From the NCBI GenBank assembly GCA_014058105.1, contig JACGCM010001511.1:1302001-1366000 (forward strand): a stretch of 64,000 nucleotides of DNA, read 5' to 3'. A program made the position numbers and the translations under genes. The notes beneath the pieces were generated by a model. That model saw only the letters and a program-made list of their open reading frames with translations, was not told the DNA's origin and ran no database searches. Below, piece after piece: positions 1 to 12,391 of this stretch (within the stretch, counting starts at the first letter, position 1; every line of letters starts with the position of its first letter). The stretch is from Kingdonia uniflora (Eukaryota > Streptophyta > Magnoliopsida > Ranunculales > Circaeasteraceae).

Positions 1-639
1 TAGTAATCATATCATACAATACATAAGTATATATACATGTATGTATGTTTTAACACCAAATCTATAGGAGAATTTTTCCATGAAAGAAATGTGAAGGTTC
101 ATATAAATGATTGGGCACACCATCTACAATTAGCAATCCAATCTGATATTACGAAGCACGACTTCAAAATCGCATAATGATTGCCGAGAGGCCAACTTAT
201 CCTAAAAACACAAATAAAGCAAAAGAGTCTAAATATATAGTATGAGCAGCTAGAAATATAAATGAATCGGAGCAAATAATAGTTTCCAACAAATGATTCT
301 CACATATGTATTCAATTCCGGATATTAAAAGGCTTTTTTTATCATTTTCCCTATTTTAGGGTTTTTACATGTTTTGGCCGTTAATATCAAAAAAATCTCG
401 TGATTATGATTTGTAATACCATCCCGAGGGGAAGGGTATTTTTTGTCATTTTTGAGCCCTATGGGGCCGGAATTGCCACTGAAAACTGACTGGCGACAAT
501 CAAACATTGCTGATGTAAACTACTGGCGTTAGGATAAGGTTAGACCCTAATGTTGACTAATAGTTAGGGTTTCCCCATGTTGTTAACGTCATGCTAAGGT
601 TTAGCCCCAGCAGATGTCACGCTAGGTTAAGTCAGACAC
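1..639. other. Non-coding stretch, nothing identified
   Basis: AT-rich sequence without a convincing reading frame, splice pattern or repeat ends. A 60-codon minus-strand frame at 325-507 has no recognisable motif and I do not treat it as a gene. Confidence 0.5.
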
Positions 640-1130
640 CTACGTCACCAGGTTAACCCGTAATGACATATCACTAGAACTGCAGGCTGATGTGTCATGG
701 ACAGCATTAGCTAATATGGCAGCTGGGTACCACAGGTTGATGTAGCGATGCCAGTCAGGTGTTAACGTGTCTCATGACCCACATACTGATGTGGCAAGAC
801 AAGTTAGTGCTGACTAAGCAGCATGGACCTACTGCGATGATGATACGAGACCATTCAATGGTAAAGTATCATAAAATAGACCCACTACTGGCATAGCATG
901 GACCCCACCATGTTGGCGTAGGCAGTAGACCCTACTGCTAACGTGTTGCTGTAGACCCAGTACTGACGTGTCACAGTAGACCCTACTGTTGACATGTCGC
1001 ATTAGACCCCACTGATGATGTGTAGGGACCACCAATGACATGGTAGTAAACCCCACCGATAATATGGTAGGGACCCACTAATGACGTAGCAGGGCTCATG
1101 TATGATGTGGCTTGATGACGTGTCAAAGGA
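640..1130. repeat. Degenerate minisatellite, about 22-30 bp units
   Basis: Units of the form GACCC-[CA]ACTGATGACGTGGCAGTA recur with heavy drift. They are clearest at 928-1100, where GACC begins a new unit about every 22-26 bp. Most units keep a TGACGTG or TGACATG core. Similar words (TGATGTGGCA, GACGTGTCA) occur more loosely from about 600 to 1400. The minus-strand frames at 829-1259 are by-products of this repetition. Confidence 0.6.
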
Positions 1131-3186
1131 CATATCGCTATCGCAACCGAAAAATACATGATACGTGTCAGTCAACGAGTAGACTGACGTATCCACCACA
1201 TGGACCACACGTGTTAAGGGCACGATCATACGTGCCAAGGCACGGAGCCATGCCACCATGTTAGCGTACCAATTATGTTACCGTGCCTTTCACGTGTCAG
1301 AAGGGTATATACGCCACATGACCAAAGGTATGTAGATTGCACGTGCCAGACATGCCACAGGGCATGTGCACCCTACGTGGCTTTGGTGTAAGACCTAAAC
1401 CAGATCAGTCCTAATCCAATTTGCCATATAGACCAAATCTTATCCAGGCCCAATAAATTCGGTTCCAATTTTCTTTTGAAAAAAATAATTTATTTAATAT
1501 TTATTTTTTATTATTATTTCTTTTTCTATTAGACTCATCCTCGGAGGGGGAAAATTCTTATAAATATTTTTAGAAAATAATTTTTAATTTGGAAGGGTGC
1601 CTACTAGTTTATATGACCCTACATATATAGAATATATTTAACACTTGTTTAATATCTACTTATAGTATCTTACGATAGCTATATAGGATATTAAAATACC
1701 AAATGCCCCTAGTGTCATGGCCTGGCTTAGGGGGCGGCATCTACGGTTCCCGGAGCACAGCAGAATATGAGGTTGTGCGGCGTACATGCACGTGCAGCTG
1801 ACATGCACAAGCCTTCTTCACTAGACGCAATAGCACTAGTGAAATATACTCATGGATGCTAGAGGGACATCCAGATCATCATGGATACTCGTGAGGGGTC
1901 GTCGAATATGTATTCTAAATAGGCGGCAACGCTGAAGGTTCCCTCAATAATCCCTATAGCGTAATCACTCGTGACTAGGTACGAGGTACAGATAGCATAC
2001 TTGTCCTGGCAACATATCAGGATAGCTCAATATACCAGTTCCCAGATATATATATATATATAAGGGTTATATCCTGGACTAGCTACATGGTCCATTTATA
2101 AGGGGCGGTATATCTTGATTATCTCGGGGGGAATAACGGCGCCCTATTCAACCCTATCTGGAAAAATGGCTTGCATTACAAGTCAATGTCTCCTTGCCTT
2201 TCCTAGGCCAAGGAGAACTCGTGAACATCCCTTGTAGATAGCCCATAAGCCGGAGTTCAAGATGACCAAGCTATAAAGCTTACTTTGTCGTGTCGTGGGA
2301 AAGTTTGGACCAACTTCCTCCTTAATATAGCTACTAAGTAAATAGCTTGTTTTCAAAAGGAAAACTCAAAAGGGGAGACAAAGCGCACTGGCACTTCTCA
2401 TCTCCTTAACCAAATCCGTTTTTAACGAAACTAGGCATATAACTATATTAGGATACAAAGAACATATATCCAAGGTCATAACTTAAAACGCTTTGGTAGA
2501 TTTGTTCGACGTTTGCTGGAGCGTCACAAATAGGATACTAGTAATTATGGTCGGGGATCATATATAACACGAAACCAAAATACTAATTTAGATACAACTG
2601 AGAGACATAACTGAATAACTCTAATACCAACAACATTACTTGGGGATCAATTGAGAATTGATATAGCCTTGTTTCAAAAAGCATAGTTTATGGGGAACAA
2701 TTTTTTTATATTTAGGTACAATTAGATGTTACGTAATACCATCTAGAAGTATAGAGGCACTAATAGCAATCTCTTACACTTCAAGATGGTTAGTTCAAGA
2801 CAAGTTTTAATCTACCTATAATTTGAACTCAACAAACTTTGGAGATAAAACCACTTATATGTTAAGCATCTAATAACCTCTATATTCACAGCAAATGGGT
2901 CAATTGGCTAGAATATACAAACCTAATAGAACTATGGGACTTAGAGCATCCTAGTAGTTAGATAAGGATCGTAACATCAAGTGATTTTAAGTAGGAATAT
3001 TGGCTAAGAATTTATTAAAATGCATTTTGATGGTTAAGATCATTAATTTATACGGTAAAGGTGGGATTTAACACTTAGAAGAATGAGATTCAACTAATGG
3101 TATTATTGGGAATCATTTATTTTACTTTTATTCTAACTATTATGATTTATTTTATATGAATTTAAAGTGTTTATTAAGAATTAATA
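1131..3186. other. Intergenic DNA, no gene seen
   Basis: No frame with recognisable domains. A GC-richer block at about 1710-2300 contains a short (TA)n run near 2048-2062. It might be old retroelement DNA, but I found no ends or motifs to support that. I searched here for a 5' LTR matching the copia element that follows and found none. Confidence 0.4.
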
Positions 3187-3486
3187 GTGATTAAGATTTG
3201 CATTTATGCACAACAGATGTTTGTAAAGCTCAAAAACATTAAATTTCCTCCGTTGCTACTCACAAGAGCCAACTACCTTACTTGGTGCATCGACGTTGAC
3301 TTGTATTTAAAGTTTCAGGATCCTGAGATGACCATCATTGCTGCCAACACTGAAACCCCTATCGACAAAGCAAAGGGTTTATTCTATCTCCGTCATCATA
3401 TTCGGGATGATTTGAAGATTGAATATCTCAACAAGGTTGAACAAGATGACTTATGGGCTAGCTTGAAAGGACATTTTGGTCAGTAA
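3187..3486 (+). pseudogene. copia-1 gag fragment
   Basis: A 99-codon open stretch carries the copia gag signature ANYLTWCIDVDLYLKF and a downstream helix with DDLWASLKGHFGQ, as in the N-terminal half of the UBN2-type gag domain. A stop at 3484 ends it. The expected continuation (K/R-rich tail and CCHC knuckle) is only faintly visible at 3840-4060 in broken frames. It would have formed the capsid of copia-1; here it is a relic. Confidence 0.7.
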
Positions 3487-4329
3487 AGAAAAATTATGCT
3501 ACCTAGAGCAACCTACCAGTGGAATAACCTTTAGTTCCAAGATTTTAAGACTGTGGTTGTCTACAGCTTAACAGTCCCTAAAATCAATTCTGCAGTCGAG
3601 TTGTGTGAGAAGAATGTCACTGAAGCTAAAATGATATAGAAGACAATATATCTACTTTTCACAACAATAATGTTGTGCTCTAGAGATAATATAGGCAAGA
3701 ACAATTTGACTCATGAAGCCTTGACTTTGGTACTTCTCCTCTTAGAGCAAAAGGATGAACTTATAATGAAGAATCACGAGATGCGGCCTGCTGGGAGCAA
3801 ACCGCTACCATAGTTAAATAATGTTTAGCTTCAGGGAAACAATAAACGTGACCAGGGATGCAAGAATGGAAAGGGAAAAAGGGCTACAAAGGCATGAAAA
3901 AAGGCAGGAAGTAAAAATTCTTGGACCCTAATAAAGGTAAAGGATTCAAGAAGGCTGGCAAACCAGGGAAAGAGAAGAAGGCGAAGAAGAAAGATTAGGG
4001 ATCTCCTTCAACTGTGGTGGAGTAGGACATTGGGCACGAGACTTCCAGGCACCGATAGTGGCCAGAGACAATGATGTCCAGGCTCACCATGTCATCGCTG
4101 GCATCAACATCGCGACTATGGAGTTTGCTGCAACCAATTTCTTCAGGGATATTTATACAAGAACGGATCAATGTACGAAGTAATCAGTAATAGTTATATC
4201 TTAGTAGATGAGTGATGTCACACGAGAAGCACACTAGTAGTTTCTTTTCTTTACTAATAGCTTGGATTTACTTTATTAATACTCTCCTGATTATGTTGAG
4301 AACAAATTAGTGATGTTTAAGTTTAATAA

Positions 4330-4581
4330 ATGCTTGTGACATACATTATTTCAGTATCCATCTATGAGATTGTTTATTTTGTTCCAAGATTATTCAAATT
4401 ATTGCTTAAGATAGTAGCTAATTTGTTATATAATAGTTTATATATGTTAAATACAAGTAATTTAATGTATTTATTTGCTCATAGAGCACTGATTGATAAT
4501 CAGATGAGTCACAATAATTGTCTGTTAGACAGTGGTACCACATATTTGATCCTACGAGATAAAAAGTACTCTCATCTTTGA
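4330..4581 (+). pseudogene. copia-1 protease fragment
   Basis: The end of this frame reads NCLLDSGTTYLILRD. DSG at about 4528-4536 is the catalytic triplet of a retroviral-type aspartic protease, in the context usual for copia elements. The N-terminal two thirds of the frame is low-complexity and probably not coding. It lies between the gag relic and integrase-like sequence, as expected for copia-1. Confidence 0.55.
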
Positions 4582-6352
4582 CCTTGTATGACGAGGAATC
4601 AGAACTATGACTTGGTCAACCAGTATCATAAAGGGCTCGGGGAGCCGTGCTATTACTCCCAAGTAGCATAATACTAGGTATTAAGTCTGCTTTATATGCT
4701 AGTAAGTCAGCCAGGAATTTACTTAGTTTAAGGGATATACATGATAACAATTATCAAGTAAAAATAATAGGGAACGATGACAATCAGGTTCTGTGCATCA
4801 CTTATTCAGCTAAAGGTAAAGATATGATATTGGAACGGTGACCAATGTATGCCTCAGGGCTTTCTCAACACCTTTTAGGCATGCTAAAACATATACAATC
4901 ACTAAAAAAAATATTGTAGAAGAAAATGTTTAGGATTTGGCATCATCATTTTGGACATCCTGGAACACGAATGATGAGGAAGATTATCAAAAGTACCTCT
5001 AGACATTCACTAACAGGAGAGAAGATCTGAATACTGCAAGATTTCCCATGTAACGCCTGCTATCAAGAAGAGCTTATTGTCCAACCTCATAAGACTAAGG
5101 TGGATTTGGAGTCTTCAGCTTTTCTATAGTGTACCCATAGAGATATATGTGGACCTATCCATCCACATAGTGGTTCGTTTAAATAATTCATGGTCTCAAT
5201 TGATACATCTGCGAGATAGTCAAATGTTTCCCTACTATCATCTAGAAATATGGCATTTCCACGGTTACTTGCTCAGATTATACAATCGCGAGCTCATTTC
5301 CTAGATCACAAGATCAAACCTATAAGATTTGACGGAGCTTACGAGTTTACCTCCAAAGCTTTTATTGATTATTGTACCGCTAATAGGATAGTTATTGAGC
5401 ATCCAGTACCACATGTCAATACCTAAAATAGGATGGCAGAGAATCTAATCAGGCGATTACGACTAATCGTTAAGCTACTACTATTACGATCACAACATCT
5501 GACTACTGTTTGGGGCCATACAATTCTGCATACCGCCATCCTGATTAGAATTCATCAGATAATGAATAATCAATATTTACCAAAGTAACTAGTAACTGGG
5601 ACCGAGCCCAGTGTCGGTTATCTGCAAACATTTTGATATATATTCCATGCAGGTGTCGGTCATATTGCCTTAATGAACAAAGATGGGACCCCAACCTCAG
5701 TTAGGTATTTATGTGGGTTACAATTCATCATTTATCATTTAATACTTGGACCCACGACTGGGGATGCATTTACCATGAGATTCGCAGATTTTCACTTTGA
5801 TATAACAATATTCCCAACATTGGGGGGAGATGGCACTCAATATTGAGGATATTTCCAAGATTAATTAGAAAACACCATCATTATTTCATCAAAATCTTAT
5901 GACCAACCAGAGTGATAAAGAAGTACAACGAATTTTACACTTACAACATATTGCCAATAAATAAATCTAAGTCGCGCGTCATGAGATGATGCCCCACTGT
6001 ATAGAATGACGCTGAACCCGGGGCTAAGAAACAGTGTACAGGAAAAGAAAAGACTAATGGTACAGTCGGTTCATCGAGGATGGAACCCCTCATTGACATG
6101 GTTATAGTACTTATGTATCCACGTGATACATTACTTGATAACCTCATCGAGGTACATGTGTATGATAATTGTGAGATCTCAATTAACTTAATCAGTAATG
6201 GCACCACATGGGATCGTTCAAAAGTAGTTGTCGACAACATATTCACCTTCATTGCTGCACTTTTCATCGAGGACGATGATCCAGAACCACCCACTGTAGA
6301 TGAATGTAGAAATTGTACAGATTGGCCAGAGTGGGAGTTTGTGATCAATGTT

Positions 6353-6710
6353 GAGCTCAGCTCGCTAGCGAAACATGAAGTGTTTGGACCAATAGTCCGT
6401 ATGCATAATGTCATCAAGCCTGTCGGATATAAATGGGTATTTGAATAAAAACATAGCGAATACGGATACATTTTTAGGTATAACAAAAGACTAGTTTTTA
6501 AGGGTTTATCTCATAGACCTGACATTGATTGCGATGAAACCTACTCCTTGGTTATGAATTTTATAATGTTTTGGCACTTGATCAGTATGTCATTCATTAA
6601 GAATGGGCTTAACATGCATCTTAAGGATGTATTTACCACATATCTATATGGGAAATTTGATATGAAGATCTACATGAAAGTACCCGAGGTTTAAGCTTTT
6701 GTAAGCAACA
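6353..6710 (+). pseudogene. copia-1 reverse transcriptase fragment
   Basis: The frame contains KPVGYKWVF, then after a stop RYNKRLVFKGLSHRPDIDCD and ETYSLVM. These correspond to the copia RT motifs usually written KPVGCKWVF, YKARLVAQGF and YxETFSPV. A further YGKFDMKIYMKVPE follows near 6645-6690. The catalytic YVDD block downstream is corrupted near 6855 (IDY in place of VDD). A same-size minus-strand frame at 5941-6486 is the shadow of this relic. Confidence 0.7.
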
Positions 6711-7349
6711 AAGCCTGGCGCACGGGTGCTTACATAATAAACTCAAAGTCTTATATGTCCATGTGAAGGCTGAGGGTTTTGCAAATAGTTTTGTATGTCC
6801 GTGCATTTTCATTAAGAAACCAGATACCGATTTTGCCATTATTACAGTTTACATAGATTATTTGAATATCATTTGAACTTCAGGGGAAATCGTGAGAGCC
6901 GCCAAATATCTTGGAAGGAATTTGAAATGAAAGACCTTGGGAAAATCGAGTTTTATCTCAGTTTGTAGATGGAACATCTTGAAATTGGCATAATTGTACA
7001 CCTAAACATATACCGAAAGAATTATTAAGTGTTTTGGCATTGATACAGCACGCAGTGCCAAGACATTTATGTTTGTCCATACATTGGACATAAACAAGGA
7101 CATCTTCGGAGCTCTGGATGAGTGGGAGAAACTCCTAGGCCCGGCGTACCATATCTAGGAGTTATAGGTTCTTTGTTATACTTAGCATGCAGGGTGTACT
7201 CGGCCCGATATCTTATTTACAGTAAATTGTTTGGCTTAACATAGTTCTACAACAACCCAAAGGCATTGGGATGGGATCAAGCACGTTCTATGATATCTGA
7301 TCGGCACAAAAGACTAGGGTATGTTCTTCCCAAAAAATGGAAGGCCAAA

Positions 7350-7812
7350 AATTATAGGGTGCACTGATGCATGATATTTGGCAGATCCATATAGAGGTCA
7401 TTCACAGTCGGGCTATGTGTTTGTGTAAGATGATACATTGATTTCATAGAGATCGGTGAAGCAGATGATGTGGTGCTACTTATTCAAAACATACATAAAT
7501 TTTTGCACTTCATGAAGCTGGCAGAGAATATTTTTGGCTGTACATATCAACAAAAATTGTGGTTTGAGTTATATCCAAGATAAACCAACAACTTTTTATA
7601 AAGACAAAGTGGCTTGCATCATTCAAGTCAGAGATAAATTTATTAAAGGTAACCAAATGAAGCACACTTCACCTAAATTCTTCCACATACATGAGTAATA
7701 AAAGAAGAATGCGATTGAAGTTGTTTAAGTTTGTTCAGAAGACAACTTAGCAGACCTATTCACTAAAGCTCTTGCACCACCTACGTTCAAAAAGCTAGTA
7801 CACGGAATCGGC
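7350..7812 (+). pseudogene. copia-1 RNase H and Pol C-terminus
   Basis: Recognisable pieces are GCTDA..LADPYRGHSQSGYVF (about 7359-7425), then DKVACI...KGNQMKHTSPKFF, and finally EDNLADLFTKALAPPTF with KLVHGIGI. This is the standard end of a copia polyprotein. Frameshifts and stops break it throughout. Confidence 0.75.
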
Positions 7813-7850
7813 ATTCAAAGTTTACATCAATTATTATCTCAGCGACATAG

Positions 7851-8813
7851 GTCTTAAGGAGATCGATGTTAGAGGGAGTAATATCATCCTGACGTGGACA
7901 CATGCGTGTTGTACTCTTTTTTCCTGATAATACAGTTTTCGGTCCCTGGGCGTTTTACTAACTAGAGATTTTGATGAGGCAGCAAATACGCGTCCATAAC
8001 CCATACAAGACATAGAATTATATTCTTTCCTTGCATAGTTTTTTACCCAATTTAGTTTTACTAGGCCGAGGTTTTTACAAGGCAAGTCATCTTAGTATAG
8101 AACACCACAATGGGCAGCATTAGGAGAAGTTTATCCTCGGTGGAACCCAAACTGAGTTGAGTGTCCCTACCTCCTAACTTAGCCAACAAGCTAGGTCATG
8201 TTGAAGAGAAATTTATATACCAAGGGTTCTTCCTATTTAATACTAAGGTTTTTGATCATAATAGAAGCTCTTTCTTTCTCCCACATTGTGTCTCTACTTT
8301 ATATGTTTGTGTGCGTTGATTAATTACTTGCTAAAGGATTGAAACCTAAGAGGGAAAAAAATTATGTTACCATGCAGCAAAAATAACATTATTATAAAAA
8401 AAATATGTTTGATGTTTATCTTAATCATATCTTGCCCGTGTAAATACAGGCTTAGTGCTACTAGTTATCTCTAATTACTCGTTCACTTCTCTATTTTTCA
8501 TTTTTTTCAAATGTTCATAGAGAGTGTTTTCCACATAACTTGTTTTCTTTCCTTTGGACCATTTTCTATCTATGCTCCATCTTTTCCATCTCTTTCCATC
8601 CTTATTTTCCAAACCAAACTCTTTCTGTCTCTATCGTCTCTCACCATCCCATGGTTTAGTAGTTTATTCTTGTTTTTCATCTCCATTAAGTCACAAATGG
8701 CATTTGAGCACCCCTTTTGAATTGAATAGTTTGTGGCATTTAAATACAAGTACAAAAGTGGTAAACAACAAAATGTGTATAAAATGTGAGGTGTCAAGTA
8801 GTTACAACTTATA
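7851..8813. other. copia-1 3' tail and non-coding DNA
   Basis: The first 400 bases resemble the untranslated tail of this copia type: a GTTGTACTCTTTTTTCCTG word, then diverged repeats of GAGGTTTTTACAAGGCA-like sequence. TGTTGAAGAGAAATTTATATACC at about 8200 may start the 3' LTR, but no 5' copy was found to prove it. From 8400 to 8813 there is no supported gene; overlapping frames at 8511-8857 on both strands have no domain. Confidence 0.35.
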
Positions 8814-9140
8814 GCATCATCAGTAGTCCCTTTAATGCTTGAAAAATCCCTTTCCATGTATGATTATTCAAGTTTGGGGCCTTCAGCAGTTACCTTAATG
8901 CTTGAATATCATACTTGAATTTCAAGCCTGTTACTTGAATGTTGAGTTTGAAGTCAGACGCATAAGGTTTATACGCTCAAAACGTTTCATGACCAGACAC
9001 ATAACACTTATGTGCATACTGATTTTAAGCACTTGACAGACGCATAAACGTTATGCACCTAAAGATCTGACTCCTCAATGGCTAGAAACGGCTAGTTTTG
9101 ATTTTGCCACTCAATTTAATTGACCATCTTCCCTCCAACG

Positions 9141-9148
9141 CTATAAAA
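9141..9148 (+). promoter_or_regulatory. TATA box of the Myb/SANT ORF1-like unit
   Basis: CTATAAAA lies 77 bp upstream of the ATG at 9225, leaving room for a short 5' leader of roughly 45-50 nt. This fits a plant core promoter. Confidence 0.5.
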
Positions 9149-9224
9149 GCCATCCAAGAACACCTACTACATTCTTTCTATTCTAAAGCAACTCAACTCT
9201 ATTGTTCCCAACAACTTTCGCACC

Positions 9225-9990
9225 ATGTCAGATTCAATCAACAATGATCCATTCGATTAGCCTCATATTGATGACTCTTACACGTCATATCAACCTCCAA
9301 TGCCTAGGGTTACTCCTTCTCAGCCTCATCCCCCACGAGCTCCTTTTACTCAAGATGTCAACCTACAAAGCTCTCAATATCGAATATATGACCAAAATAG
9401 CTCCCAGTACGGTGGCTACTATGGCCAAAGATCCTAATATAAGCCTAAATTCTCTCAAAACTTCAGCTACCATTTCTCTCAAAGCACTAACTTCTTTCAA
9501 TCATTCAATAAAAATCCTTAATTCTTTAAAAAAAAATCAATTTACTCAAAACCATAATATTTCTCCATACTCACAATTTCAAATGCCTTCAAATTCTCTT
9601 TTTGATGATTATGAAGATTTTTTCACCGTAAATGTAGGTGAAAGACTTGGGGAAAAGTGCAAAGGAGAACGTGGGGGTCAGAATGGAGGTCAAAATACAA
9701 AAATAATGCCTACCACCCCTAAAGTAAACATTGTGCCAAGGTGAACAGGGATTCAACATGTTATCCTCACTAAGGTATGGTGCCTAATCTCGGAGGACAA
9801 TATTAATAGAACTGGCCAAACCGAAGTGATATTCTAAAATAGCGTGTATAAATAGTTTAACCAATTGAACTTAGAAGAGGGCGACGGGATAGGAAGAGGG
9901 CAATGAGATTACGTGTACGTCATCCGCCGTCTGAAATCATTAGACTAATATGTCGATAGAGTGTCAGCTTTGGGGGAAGGTGTTGGATAT
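9225..9990 (+). pseudogene. 5' part of Myb/SANT ORF1-like pseudogene
   Basis: The frame starting at ATG 9225 reads MSDSINNDPFD and meets a stop at codon 12 (likely a former CAG). It then continues as PHIDDSYTSYQPPMPRVTPS and QYGGYYGQRS, the polar Q/Y/P/S-rich N-terminus typical of these Myb/SANT proteins. Basic, Trp-containing stretches further on (about 9800-9960) may be the decayed Myb/SANT fold. The 180-codon open frame at 9202-9744 is a different register and not the true product. Gy-A interrupts the coding sequence at 9990. Confidence 0.5.
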
Positions 9991-10510
9991 TAATCCATAA
10001 TACGAATTGAGAAACCCTAAGTAAAAGAATAGTATGAAGAACACACTAATCGGTGGGATAATTCCTTTTTAGAGCTTTAATTGCTTAATCAAAATCAATT
10101 ACAATCAAATTCCTCTCAAACCATAAGTCTCTCTCTTAGAATTTGAATTGATCTAACATCGATCTAATCTTGCCGAGCCTTGCCCCTTTATGAGGGTTAC
10201 CAATTTCAAGTTACAAAATAGGGCAATTATGACCTTAAACGCCTAATAATAGGCTGAATCGTGCCTCTGTTCGAACAATATGTTTGAACAGAACAAGTCT
10301 CTCCTTGAGCAGAAAAAAGTGTATTCGAACAGACAAAAAGTTTGTTCAAACATAGCACTCAAAACTTTATATATTCGAATAAAAATAAAAATTTGTTCGA
10401 ATAGACCTTAAGTCGTTTGAATGACTCCAAATCTGGTTCGAACGACTCCAAATCTGGTTGGAACGACTTGGTAAAAAAATTCATAAAATGGCCCAGATCT
10501 TCCTAAATCA
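9991..10510 (-). repeat. Gy-A 3' LTR
   Basis: 520 bp. The plus strand begins TAATCCATAATACG and ends TCCTAAATCA. It contains many TTCGAA-centred words (10272, 10325, 10373, 10396, 10436). It is about 116 bp longer than its partner at 14884, which has lost the middle of the palindrome-rich part. Confidence 0.9.
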
Positions 10511-10618
10511 TGGCTCCCCCCTTTAGGAGCCTTGAGCTCCTGCTCAAGCTAGAACTAGAGATGTAGGAATGCGGCAATGCCCATTTCCCTGTTGTACCAC
10601 TTCAACTTGCTAGGTAGT

Positions 10619-10846
10619 TTAACCTTTCTTCCCAACTCGGAAAGACTCAATATCACCCTGTCTTGTAATATGAACTTTCCTCTCTAGAATACTACCTTCC
10701 TGTAACGGATCTTCTCTTTCTATCCATAATTCATCAACTGATGGTAGACAAGTGTTGATTATAGAGTCTTCATCTAAAAGAGACGGCTCAAATAGCTTCA
10801 AATGCTCAGAATTAATCATCGAATACATCTTCATGAAAGGTGGCAA
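10619..10846 (-). pseudogene. Gy-A integrase C-terminal tail
   Basis: A 75-codon open stretch with FMKMYSMINSEHLKLFEPSL followed by DEDSIINTCLPSVDELW and ILERKVHITRQGDIESFRVG. The first part is the usual gypsy Pol end (the ...VFHVSLLKPF-like position). The second part is an extension shared with Gy-C and Gy-D whose spacing of basic and aromatic residues resembles a degenerate chromodomain-like tail. That comparison is inference. Confidence 0.6.
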
Positions 10847-10956
10847 ATCTAATTCTTCTTGAGTATTGTAAATGGACCATAACGGATAAGTTTAAGCTTC
10901 TTACCTTCCCCCTTTACCCGTTCCTTACCCAAATGCAACCAAACTAGGTCGCCCTC

Positions 10957-11798
10957 CTAAAAAGTACGCTTAACCCAATGCTTATCGTGATGAACCTTAT
11001 ACTTCGCTTGAGTCTTCTTCAATTGTGTTTTAACTGCCTCATGAACCTTGCTTATCCTCACAATGAAACGTTGAGTTTTTACTTGTTCCTCTTCCTCCTT
11101 CTCAGACACCATCTTGTCGCAAAGACTAAAAGCCAAATCAAAAGTACTTTGAGGCAAGTACCCCAAACAAACTTTAAATGGAGACTTCAAAGTGGAACTA
11201 TGAATTGTCCGGTTAAGCGCAAACTGAAAATACGGTAAACCCTCATCCCAAGACTTAGATGCTTATAATGGAATCCTGGTAGTAAATGAACAAAAGTATG
11301 ATTAACTACCTCTGTTTGTCCATCAGTCTGCGAATGAAAAGTGGTACTTCTCTTCAACTTAGTGTCCATCATCCCCCATAATGATCTCTAGAAATGCCCC
11401 AAAAAGTGGTAATCCATATAGATATAATAGAAGAAAGGAGCTAAAAATACCTCCAGACGTCTCTGAAAAACAATCGCGTTGCTCCTTCCCCGATGACCGT
11501 CTTCTAGCATGGAATAAGAACAATCATTTTTGTTAAATTGATCTACTACCACAAACAAATAGTCATTCTTACACTTGGTCATGAGAAAACTGCCAATAAA
11601 ATCTATTAAAATACTCTCCCAAGGTCGGCTAGGAACTGGCAATGGTAAGGATAGACCTATATTCCGATTGAAAGGCTTTAATGTATTGCATAACACGTAA
11701 CCACAAACCACGCATGCAGCATCCACCTGTATCTTTAGCCAATAGATATAATACAACAAATTTAAAAGAGTTTTCTCAACCCTAAAATAACCTGCCAC
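10957..11798 (-). pseudogene. Gy-A integrase remnant
   Basis: Three adjoining minus-strand frames form an integrase: an H2C2-like zinc region (11690-11798, YFRVEKTLLNLLYYIYW ... CVVC), the core with PVPSRPWESILIDFIGSF and NDYLFVVVDQFNK (about 11540-11650), [18 protein letters not shown] holding the catalytic Glu (about 11283-11340), and a C-terminal part with SPFKVCLGYLPQSTFDLAF (about 11130-11185). Several frameshifts separate them. Confidence 0.75.
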
Positions 11799-12391
11799 CC
11801 AGGAACAATGTGCTTCTCAAATCCAATACAAACGGTCTTCAACCTCATGAATTCATAGTATGCTGCCACAGTAAATCAAACCATCCTTAAAGATATACTC
11901 GCATGTCTTGCCTTGTAGTAACTTCTCGTGAATCACACTGAGCTCCCTATCATCGCCGTACCCTGTAACGTATTCAGAATAAATAATAGGTTATATCTGC
12001 ATAGCTACAAGCAAAGTCGAAATAGCTGGTAATGGGGTCGAGATAGCTTATCAGCCATTTTGTTGTCCACTCCTTTCTTATACTTGATCATCAAGGTAAA
12101 CTATTGTAGGTACGACATCTACTTCATATGGTGAGCTTGTTGTAGCCTGGATTGCGTCGATAAGAATTGAAATGGTTTGTGATCAGAATGTACCACAACT
12201 TCCTTCCCTAATAAGTAACTTTGTCAATGTTTCACTGATTGATATAATGCATAGAACTCCTTATCGTAGTTAGGATAGTTGTGTACTTCTCCTGTAAACA
12301 TCTTATAATGGTAAGTAATCGGCATCCCATCCTGCAAAAGATTTACCCCCAATGCATAGTCTAACGCATCTATCTTGACCTTAAAAGGCTA

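Larger units (their letters stand above)
3187..7850 (+). mobile_element. Decayed Ty1/copia retrotransposon (copia-1)
   Basis: Plus-strand remnants of a copia polyprotein appear in the proper order: gag (3187-3483), a protease DSG motif (about 4528), integrase-like stretches (about 4930-5450), reverse transcriptase (about 6350-6710), and RNase H with the typical C-terminal NLADLFTKAL box (about 7743-7780). Stops and frameshifts interrupt every domain, so it cannot make protein. A purine-rich GTTAGAGGGAGTAAT follows at about 7866 and could be the polypurine tract or LTR start. No pair of direct LTRs could be found, so the outer borders are approximate. Confidence 0.8.

Noticed and set aside
829..1259. 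Two minus-strand frames of 75 and 85 codons
   Set aside because: They lie in the drifting minisatellite and repeat its words; no domain.
5941..6486. 181-codon minus-strand open frame
   Set aside because: It is antisense to the copia-1 RT remnant and shows no domain; the plus strand explains the sequence.
8511..8857. Overlapping frames on both strands, some Ser/Phe/Leu-rich
   Set aside because: The T/C-rich composition produces open frames by chance; no domain or promoter context.
9202..9744. 180-codon plus-strand open frame
   Set aside because: It is in a different register from the better supported frame beginning at ATG 9225, and its composition is that of shifted low-complexity coding DNA.
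10430..10450. tRNA B-box-like GGTTCGAAC words
   Set aside because: They belong to the TTCGAA palindromes of gypsy LTRs; no A box or cloverleaf surrounds them.
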